From positions 1-18,576 of the forward strand of contig WHUX01000575.1 in NCBI GenBank assembly GCA_015179025.1: 18,576 bases of DNA, read 5' to 3'. Shown piece by piece: positions 9,423 to 17,275 of the stretch. Each line of letters opens with the position of its first letter. Within the stretch, counting starts at the first letter, position 1. Origin of the DNA: Terfezia claveryi (lineage: Eukaryota; Ascomycota; Pezizomycetes; Pezizales; Pezizaceae). The notes under the pieces were generated by a model. That model saw only the letters and a program-made list of their open reading frames with translations. It did not search any database and had not been told where the DNA came from. A program made the translations under genes and the position numbers.

Positions 9423-12400
9423 ATGCCTCCACGTCGTGCTCCACCTCGTGGCGGTGCTCCAAAGAAGGATGCCCCAGTTCAGAAGGACAAAATAAATACC
9501 TCTACTACCTCTACTAGAACGACTCGGGCCGCAAAGAGGGCTGCTTCGCAGGCAGCTTCTGAGGCCCGGGAACCCTTCCCCTCCTCACAAGAGGCGACAT
9601 TACCAACAACACCAAAGAAACGTGCTTCAAGAGCGAAAACAGCCACGGCTAAGAAGTCTGGAAAGACTGTTGAAAATATGACTTCAACAGTCGAACCCGA
9701 CAATGAGGAGCCTGCTGAAGCCCCCATTCCTACTCCCAAACTTGCAAATAAAACCCGAGGCAAGGCCAAAGCCGAGGTTCATCTAGGACAGCCTACCACA
9801 ACGCGTCAAACTAGAGGCCAGAAGTCCACCATTGAACCTGAGCCAAAACCTGTCGACAATGGCACGAAACAGCGTGCTACTCGTAATAATACAAACGATG
9901 AAAAGGCGGAGAAAAATGTCAACGTTCCTAAGCCGAAAACAAGGGCAACTGCCGCGAAGCGGGATCATGTTGTAGCGGCCGGTGAAGAAGTTCTTAATGA
10001 TGCTACTCAAGGAACACCAAAGCTCAGGAAGGTAGAGCCTGGACCAGTGAGTAACAGTAGAAGGTCCGAGCAAGAAGAAGGTAGTTTAATTCTTTATGAG
10101 TTATTCTTTACATGCCAGACACTGACATTCTGCAGCTGGTACAAAACACCGCAAGCCAAGGCAGAAGAAAGCTGCTTCACCGCTGCCTATCAATGATCCG
10201 TTCCTCGAACAAACCGCTCCAATCGAGGAAGCACAACAAGCCGCTCCAATCGAGGGAGAAGAAGAAACCGCTCCAATTGAGGAAGCACAAACAGTTGCTC
10301 CCTCTAAGGGTAGGCCAGCAAGGGGCAAGAAAGCTGCAGCTGTCCTAGTAGAGCAAGAAGCAGTTGATACCGCGCCCGAACCCGTTCAGAGCAATGCACG
10401 CTCCCTCCGAGCTCGCAAAGCACAACCACCGCCACCAACCCCGAACGTACAGCGCAGCAGTAGAGCGAAGATTGATAAAGGAAAAGGGAAGGCGGTCGAC
10501 CCGCAGCCTGTTGCCTCTCAAAACGGTGCAGTGAAAGACTTTCCGGCACAACAACAGGAAGTCAACGAACATACTGTGGAGGACACCGCAATTCCAAAAC
10601 GTCGTGGCAGACCGCCGAAGGTCGCTGTGGTTGTACAAGCCGAGGGGCATGCCGAAGTCGATCAGCAAATTGTGGAGGAAACCACAATTCCCAAGGGACG
10701 TGGCAGAAAGCAGAAAGCCGCTGTAGAAGTTGAGGAGAATATCGAAGTCAATCCTCACCCGGAGGAAGAACCCATTACTCTGGCAAAGCCAGGGCGTGCC
10801 AGGCGTATTACGAAAGCAGCGGAGAAAACTCCGGTTCGTCGTAGTGGACGAAGGACTCAAGCTGCCGAACAACCAGAAGCCGAGGGGAGCGGAGGCTCAC
10901 GTGCAGTGGCAGTAGTAATCGAAAAGCTTGTGGTCGGTGGAGTCGCAGGAGTGACTGCTATGCCTGAAGCCGCTGTTGAACAACTTGCAAATGCTGAAAC
11001 TGATGAGGTCGTTGAACAGATGTCACCTGTAGCAAAAACGAAGAAGGCTGCAGCGAAGCAGAATGCTGGCAAGCCAGCAAAAGGCCGAGGCAAAAAGGCT
11101 GCGAAGCCAGTTGAAGAGGACAGTGACCGGGAGGCCAAGCAAGCCATTAAGGGCCAACCAGATCAACAATTAATGGAGCATCTTGAGGAGAATTTCGAGC
11201 AGGAGTCGGGGAAGGGCACTGGTTCTACTCAGGCTGGTGAAGTGAACAATGTCAGTGTGCCAGTGGCTCCAGACATTACAGCAACTACCGAAGAATCTCC
11301 AGTTGCCTCCTTCCCAGCAAACAACGACTCTCAGCACGATGTTGATGAGGACAATGCCCTCCCGCCCACTTTTTCACAGACCCCCATACCCGCACCAGTT
11401 GTTTTTTCTCCATCTCGTACGACTCAGTCCTTCAGCGAGCCCACCAAGTCTCCTACTCCAGTGCCTTCTTCACCGTTGGCACGCTTTTCATCTCCAGCCG
11501 CGAAACCACCAATTGTCGGCTCAAGAAAGAGAGATTTTGGCGATGATGATGTCACACCAAATTCACCTCCAGTGAAACGCAGTCGCTCAAACCCATCTAC
11601 TCCACTTGCATCGTCAAGCAGGACTACATCTTCTAGTGCAGAATTGACTACTCCTAATCAATTAAGCAAGGAGTCTACTTCATATACCCCCAAGGCGACT
11701 ATCAAGCACTTGGATATTGCCAGTAGCCCTGTTCTGAATCCTCCCCGCAATCTGGATGAGGGCGAGAATCCTGGCAAGAGCCCAATCAAAAATGCTACTC
11801 CACGTAGTAGCTTTAACCTGGCTTCCATGAATTTGGTTGGCAGCGTCGAGAGCAATAGATGGGCTAGTGACTCCCCCCGCCGCAGATCAAGCGGTGTGAG
11901 TCCCATGAAGAAACAAAATATGAGTTTCACTGAGCTTGGAGAGACGAAGTCTCAAGCTGAAGATGGAGTGGGAAACGGCGATGATGATGCCGGAGCGCAA
12001 ACAGAGGAGGATAGTGAGTTCCAACAAAACGAGAATAAAGAAGCCATGGAGCAATTGACTTTATCAAAAGATCAGATGGCCTCTGATTTCAAGGTCGAGA
12101 CGGGTGTTACAGAGAAGGACACCCTGGGTACTCAAGACGGTGCTGAAGAGTATACATCTCCTGCTCAAGTGATTTCCGACAATGATAGTGAATTGGAAGA
12201 CAGCGGGGCTATGGATCAACTTCAACAAGAAAATAGCCACCCGGAAGATGACCAGGAGGGAGATGACCAGGAGGAAGATATCCAGGAGGAAGTTGACCAG
12301 GAGGAAGATGACCAGGAGGAAGATGTCCAGGAGGAAGTTGACCAGGAGGAGGTGTTCGTTGATGACAGCACCTTCAACAATGATAGTTTGTTTGCTATTC

Positions 12401-15400
12401 CAGCTGAAGGTTTGTCTCTTTCACCTGTCATGTCCTCAACCTATTGCTAATATATTTTCTAGATATCCCAGTCGAAGGAGCTGAAAGGAGTCAAACAGAG
12501 AACGTCGACCAGGAGGAGGCGTTCATTGATGACAGCACCTTCAATAACGACAGTTTGTTTGCCATTCCAGCTGAAGGTTTGTCTCTTCCGCCCGTTATGT
12601 TCTCAACCTGTTGCTAATATATTTTCTAGATATCCCAGTCCAAGGGGCTGCAGAAAATCAAACACAGAACGCCGAGGAAAATGTTGTTGAGAATCTAGCA
12701 GAGAATGAGAATACGAATGCCGCAGATCAACTGAACGAGCAACCTATTGGTGAATCTCCTTACTGATTTTCTCTAGTGATGATTAAGTATTGATTTCTTG
12801 TAGATGTGATGAACGCACTTTTACCTTCAGAGGCACAAGAATATTACGAAGATACCATTGAAAATATAAATGAGAGTAGCTTGAGTAAGTGAAAGTATTC
12901 CACTGTTTCTGTCATTGCTAATACCATTTTCTTTCTAGTGCTCCGACGTGATATGAATGAGATTCGTAGTCGTACCCCCACTCTTGGTGGCTTTTACCAG
13001 AGGACCAGTCTTAGGGAGACTGAGCCTAGTAACCTCAGTGGGATCTTCGCACCTGGCTTGCAGCTGTCTTCAGACACCAGCTTCGCACGGGCAAACGCAA
13101 GCCTCGTACCGGCAGACACATCCGATTCATTTACATTCGATTATTCAGCTATCCAGAGGGAGCTTGAGGCTAATAACACCATTGAGGGAACGTCTGGATT
13201 GTCTCCAATCCAGGAGAATGAAGATGGCGAAGCGGATTCGCAAGCGGGTTATGAGGACATGCTTCCTGACTATCTGACTGCAGATAGCAATTTTAATACC
13301 TCACAGAGGCCAAACAATTCAAGCCTAATTGCTTCTTCCCCAATGTCTGAGAGTGCCATAGCCAGGGCCATCTCCTTTTTTGGGGAGGATTCTGTGCTTG
13401 AGGATTCTCGCGTGGAGAACAACGTCGGGTGGGACGATCAGTCGTTAGTTGAAAAGTCGGGCGAGTTCGATGAAGAACCGTCCCAGGACAAGTCAGCCAA
13501 CGAAACCGAAGACGGACAGAAGTCCGACGAGTCACCAGAGGAGGATCAAGACTCTCCACAATCCGATGTCCAAAACGAAGGGTCCCTTTCCTCCGCGGGG
13601 TACTCAAAGGAGAATGTCCAAGAACAAGAACATGATGGTGATGACGATGAGGACACCACTATTAGGGGTCTTAAGCAAGATAATGAAGCGGGCGACATCG
13701 AGGACACCATTAGGGACCCTAAGGAAAAGAATGAAGTAGAGGGAGATGAACATACGATTACGGGACCTGAGGAAGATGATAATATCACCATCGGTTTTTC
13801 TAACGCTGTTGTCGAGTCCTTGACCACCAGTCAGGAGTCGATTTTTACGGATGGCCCTCCAAAGGGGAGTTTCAGTACTAACTCCGGATCCTTCGAGAGC
13901 AAATCTTCATCGATGGACCAGGCCATGGGTAGTCCTGCCAATGTTGCAAGAAAGGCTGCGAACAAAGACGTCGACAGTTTGTTCGATACAAGCATGACTG
14001 TCTCAACACCAGAGGTCAACAGGACTCACAAATTCAGCCTCCCACCACGATTTACTCCCTCAAGCGCATCAAAAAGGTCGCTTGCTGATTCCCCTAGTAA
14101 AAAGGGGACACCGAATGCATTAAACATGTCACCATACGGAATGAGACCTGAAGATATTCCTGACTTTGATGATGATTTCTCGGTCATAGAGTCTACTCCC
14201 TCGGACCGGAAAACTCCTGCTACCGAACAAAAGTGGATTACACCAGCGGGCAGTAATACACCCCATCACTTGTTTAGTTCGCCATCGAAACCGAAGTCTC
14301 TTCTTTCAAAGCTCTTGCAAGAAGAGAATTTTGAGTTCACTGATGACTTCTCATTTATCGAAGATGAGAAAGAAGGGGCGAACAAGGGCGAGGATGAAGC
14401 GGACAGGGGAGAAAATAACGAGAAGATTAGAAGTCAGCCGGGTGAATCTCCGGGCAGAACATCACCAGAAGCACCACTTGGAGAAGTTCAGATTTATGCA
14501 GGGCCGATCACCCCGACTCATGCGGCTGGAGTTGCGGATGCGCCAACGGGGAAGAGGAAAATCGGAACCCTAGAGCCTGTGTCAGTCAAACGGGGGAAAC
14601 ACGTTTCTGCATCATCCCGCCCAATCGCAATTGAAGTAGGAGATGACATGAACGAGGATATCTCGCTTATCGACGTTGAAGATGTCATTGGCGATCGCAA
14701 GTACATTCGTCCGAAAGGACGCCGCCAAAGTCTGCGCTTGAGCTATCTCGACTCTGCCGCAAGTAACACAGTTTGCGAGCCTGAGCCACAAAGCGAGGTT
14801 TATCTGACTCCTGAGAAAAGCCGGTTTCAAAATCTAAATCCGCTATTTTCGGCATGCCCTGACAGTGTCCAGGCAAAGCGCCGCGGGCGCCGAACAAGTA
14901 TTGGGCAGAGAAGGGCAAGTTTAGAACTGGAGGAGAATGCTCATGTTTATACGACAATGCAGGCAGCCGTCCGTGGATACATCTGCAGGAAGAAATTGAA
15001 GGAGGCACATGAACGTGCTAATGAAATACCTGGTGAAATTTCAGACCTTGGAGATGTTACCACTGATAAGGCTACTGTCCAACGCGATTTGGAAATGGCA
15101 GCGGTGGTTTTTGTTTCGGCTTGGAAGGGGCTTAAGCAAAGACGTGCATATCTCATCCAGCGAGCAGCCGCTGTTACAATTCAACGTGCATATAGGAAGA
15201 GGCAAGCTGCTGTGAGTCAGTCAGCAAAATCTGCTATGTCGGTACCTGAAGACAAGACAGAAGAACCAGCGACACCGATTCCTGCTGGCCCTTTTGATGG
15301 GCTACTCAAACGCTTTGATAATAAGAAGGCTGCCGAGACTGCAGCAATTTCGGAGCCAGAAAGCTGCTTACCAGTGACCCAACCAGTTGTTCATCGTCAT

Positions 15401-16357
15401 ACGCCACGCCCCAGACGAATGGCTACTCATTCGCCAGTTCCAGAGAAATACCTCTACAGAGACCCTAATAAGTATAAAAGGGCAATAAGTGTCGAGCCTG
15501 AATTGAAGGCGGTTGCTGAACCCCCAACTACAAGTGCCGACGATGATGTGGAGTCAAAGGAAAGACCAACCAGGGCATCAGGTTCACGTATCCCACGATC
15601 TGGTCTTCGACTCCCAGTAGCTTCTGGGATGAGCAGCACGTCTATCGGTAAAAGGAAGGCTGAGGACGATATCAATGAACCATTCGTACCAAAATTCAAA
15701 TTAACTACTGCGCAAGCCGCGGCCCCAACACCTCACCGCACTACCAGAGTCGTCCCTGGAAATATCTCTCTGATTCCTGGATCTAATCCCTTTGGCAACA
15801 GGATGATAAAGGACTCACTTTCAAAAATGACTCAACCAGAGGTCAATCAATTAACTACTAGGTACACTGCGCGAAACAGGAGGTATGATATCGACTTCGA
15901 GCGAAAGGTTGTCCGCGTGGAGAGAGATAGATCCTCATCTCCAGATGCGAAGACTCAACACCGTCGTGCGTTAGAAGATAGAAAGAAGAGGTATGAGGTA
16001 GAAGAAGAGACTGGTATTGTTCTAGGGCCTGGTGATCCAATGGACTATGAGCCAGAAATTAAGACGCCAACCCGAAAGGGAGTAAGATGGCACACAGATC
16101 TCGAATTCGGGTGGGACGAGGATTTGGAGAAGAATTCTCCGAGCGCTGCGAAGAAGAAGGCCAAGGAGGGTTTTAATGGAATCGTGAGGAAGCAGGTATG
16201 TAAACCAGTGCTCACACAAAGTGATGAAGTTCTAACGCAGCCTCAGGTCCCTCTTGATCCTTTCGGAAATGTTGTCGGGCCACGTCCAAGAATCAATGAG
16301 ACACCAGAGAAAATTGTTATCAGCAAAGTACTTTATATCGGGGAGGACGATGAATAA
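9423..16357 (+). CDS. large AT-hook and IQ-motif protein, seven exons
   Basis: Exons by frame and splice sites: 9423-10080, 10136-12409, 12463-12576, 12630-12749, 12804-12884, 12939-16195 and 16241-16357, about 2206 aa. Residues 1-350 are Lys/Arg/Ala-rich with repeated TR-x-TR/RGK patches. PKRRGRPPK at about 373-381 is a canonical AT-hook, and GRGRKQK (about 406-412) and KGRGKKAAK resemble it, so minor-groove binding to AT-rich DNA is expected. Next come Ser/Pro stretches with many SP/TP sites, acidic repeats, and a duplicated DDSTFNNDSLFAIPAED segment. M-Q-AAV-RG-YIC-R at about 1756-1766 fits the IQ consensus; IQRAYRKRQ at about 1830 is a second IQ and FVSAWKGLKQR between them a weak third, so calmodulin-type binding is likely. 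The C-terminus is less biased, with KGVRW (2129-2133), a possible PP1 docking site, and PLDPFGNVVG. I know no named family with exactly this order; a chromatin or mitotic nuclear role is inferred. Confidence 0.85.
10081..10135 (+). other. intron 1 of the large gene
   Basis: 55 nt: donor GTAGTT, branch ACTGAC at 10121-10126, acceptor TCTGCAG. It joins GAA-GAA-G to CT-GGT, keeping the frame into the open second exon. A stronger-looking donor GTGAGT at 10047 would be out of phase with the same acceptor and lead to a stop at about 10346-10348. Confidence 0.8.
10214..10294 (+). repeat. three 27-nt units encoding TAPIEEAQ-like nonapeptides
   Basis: CCGCTCCAAT begins at 10214, 10241 and 10268, a strict 27-nt period. 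The units read TAPIEEAQQ, AAPIEGEEE and TAPIEEAQT, with a degenerate VAPSKG following. Confidence 0.85.
10576..10800 (+). repeat. 96-nt repeat carrying AT-hook-type units
   Basis: GTGGAGG starts at 10576 and 10672, 96 nt (32 aa) apart. The two units align as VEDTAIPKRRGRPPKVAV and VEETTIPKGRGRKQKAAV. A weak third, EEEPITLAKPGRARRITKAA, follows at about the same spacing. Only the first keeps the strict RGRP core. Confidence 0.75.
12250..12354 (+). repeat. seven 15-nt acidic repeats
   Basis: Units start at 12250, 12265, 12280, 12295, 12310, 12325 and 12340 and encode DQEGD, DQEED, IQEEV, DQEED, DQEED, VQEEV and DQEEV. The order shows a higher 45-nt period, so the array probably grew by copying three units together. 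The last unit runs into the 167-bp duplication. Confidence 0.9.
12410..12462 (+). other. intron 2 of the large gene
   Basis: 53 nt, donor GTTTGT, branch TGCTAAT, acceptor TTTCTAG, phase 1. It removes a stop (TAA at 12448-12450) that would otherwise end the frame. Confidence 0.85.
12577..12629 (+). other. intron 3 of the large gene, copy of intron 2
   Basis: 53 nt, same donor, branch and acceptor as intron 2, with seven differences (one the C/T just before GCCATT is exonic and not counted). It arose through the 167-bp duplication rather than by independent intron gain. Confidence 0.85.
12750..12803 (+). other. intron 4 of the large gene
   Basis: 54 nt, donor GTGAAT, acceptor CTTGTAG, phase 1. 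An earlier AG at 12775-12776 (CTCTAG) would lead to a stop within a few codons, so the second acceptor is chosen. Confidence 0.75.
12885..12938 (+). other. intron 5 of the large gene
   Basis: 54 nt, donor GTAAGT, branch TGCTAAT, acceptor TTTCTAG, phase 1; it rebuilds an ATG codon (A|TG) at the start of the long exon 6. Confidence 0.85.
13649..13790 (+). repeat. three diverged units of 48-51 nt in an acidic segment
   Basis: Units begin at 13649, 13700 and 13748 with EDTTIRGLK, EDTIRDPK and EHTITGPE, each followed by an acidic linker. Identity falls from the first pair to the third copy. Confidence 0.7.
16196..16240 (+). other. intron 6 of the large gene, 45 nt, retainable in frame
   Basis: Donor GTATGT, branch TTCTAAC and acceptor GCAG make a textbook fungal intron of minimal length. 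It is in phase 0, 45 nt long and free of stops, so keeping it would insert 15 residues (VCKPVLTQSDEVLTQ). Splicing gives RKQPQVPLDPFGN. Confidence 0.7.
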
Positions 16358-17275
16358 AGGAGAATTCAGCGAGAGAAATAAGTGAAAAATGGAAATTTAC
16401 AGTGGATACAATCATGGGAAATGGGGAATTGATTTGGTTTTTTAAGAAGAAGGAATGTATGCAAGATTGGGGGGGATTGGGTGGAGAATGGCTATGGCAT
16501 TGGATGGATTTAAGTGAAAAGGGATATGGGGGAAATGGTTAGGTAGGAAATGGATGAGGGACGGCTGAGGAATTGCTGGCTTTGAGATTCGAGGGACTCG
16601 AGTAGGATTGGATAAAAATGAATGGGTGGAGATTGGTTAAAAATGAATGGGTGGAGACTGTCTGGTTATATTTGAGATACGATGGATTCGAGTGAGATTG
16701 AGGAGGCTGGCATGGGAATACTTGCTTTCTGTTCTTTTTTTTATTGGCTTTTTCATCTGGCTTCATATCTGGGTTTGGTTGTTGATTAGCATTTACCTCT
16801 CATGTTGCTTTTCCCTTGCATATTTGGCCTTGTTTAGTTCTGGAGTCGCTTTTGAGCGGTGTTTTTTCTTCATCTTTAAGGTGAATTTCCAATGGCTTCG
16901 GATTGGCGTTTCTGGTAGGCGCGTGGAGGTGGTGTGCGCATACCATTTGCGTTGTTCTTTTAATTCTTTTGTTTTTCATTTTTTTCTAATGGACAGGCGG
17001 CAAAGGAATGGCGCTACTATTTGCTTGAGATAAGTTACATTACATTAGATTAATCAAGTCGTTCGTTTTATCATAGGGAGGCAACATTATGTGCTGATCT
17101 AAGTCTGATTGGCATTATGACATCGATGACATAGAGTGTTCTTGGGATCTGCAGACGTTATTCTCTTGAACAATATTCTAAGGCTCGTTATTATACTCTT
17201 TCATATTCGCAGAAAATTTTAGGAAATTCAATCGTTAATCATCCATAATTATCATATACATAGATACCAAGCAAG
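16358..17275. other. spacer: 3' flank of the large gene and promoter of the aminotransferase gene
   Basis: No gene seen. 16365-16700 is strongly G-rich and C-poor on the plus strand, including a G7 run near 16471. It contains a 25-nt direct repeat (TAAAAATGAATGGGTGGAGA at 16613 and 16638) and a diverged pair beginning TTTGAGAT at about 16580 and 16671. 16720-17000 switches to T-rich. 17030-17275 is plain AT-rich DNA ahead of the next start codon. Confidence 0.6.

Larger units (their letters stand above)
12337..12670 (+). repeat. 167-bp tandem duplication spanning exon, whole intron and next exon start
   Basis: 12337-12503 and 12504-12670 align over their full 167 nt with no gaps and about 21 mismatches by hand, roughly 87 percent identity. 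Each unit holds the end of an exon (DDSTFNNDSLFAIPAE), a 53-nt intron (12410-12462 and 12577-12629) with GTTTGT donor and TGCTAATATATTTTCTAG, and the next exon start (DIPV). Both introns interrupt the same codon in phase 1, so the 114-nt exon created between them (12463-12576) adds exactly 38 codons. Confidence 0.92.

Noticed and set aside
10345..10872. 175-codon minus-strand frame
   Set aside because: Shadow of exon 2 of the large gene; the plus strand has coherent repeats and AT-hooks here.
12222..12431. Open minus-strand frame of Ser/Trp repeats (SSWSTSSW)
   Set aside because: It is the complement of the DQEED acidic repeat array; a repeat with a period divisible by three keeps other frames open too.
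12776..12800. Acceptor CTCTAG at 12775-12776 for intron 4
   Set aside because: The resulting exon meets a TGA within a few codons; the TAG at 12801-12803 keeps the frame.
16647..17033. 128-codon plus-strand frame rich in Phe, Leu and Trp resembling membrane segments
   Set aside because: It lies in the T-rich skewed spacer, which gives Phe/Leu by composition, and it lacks a proper start or known motif.
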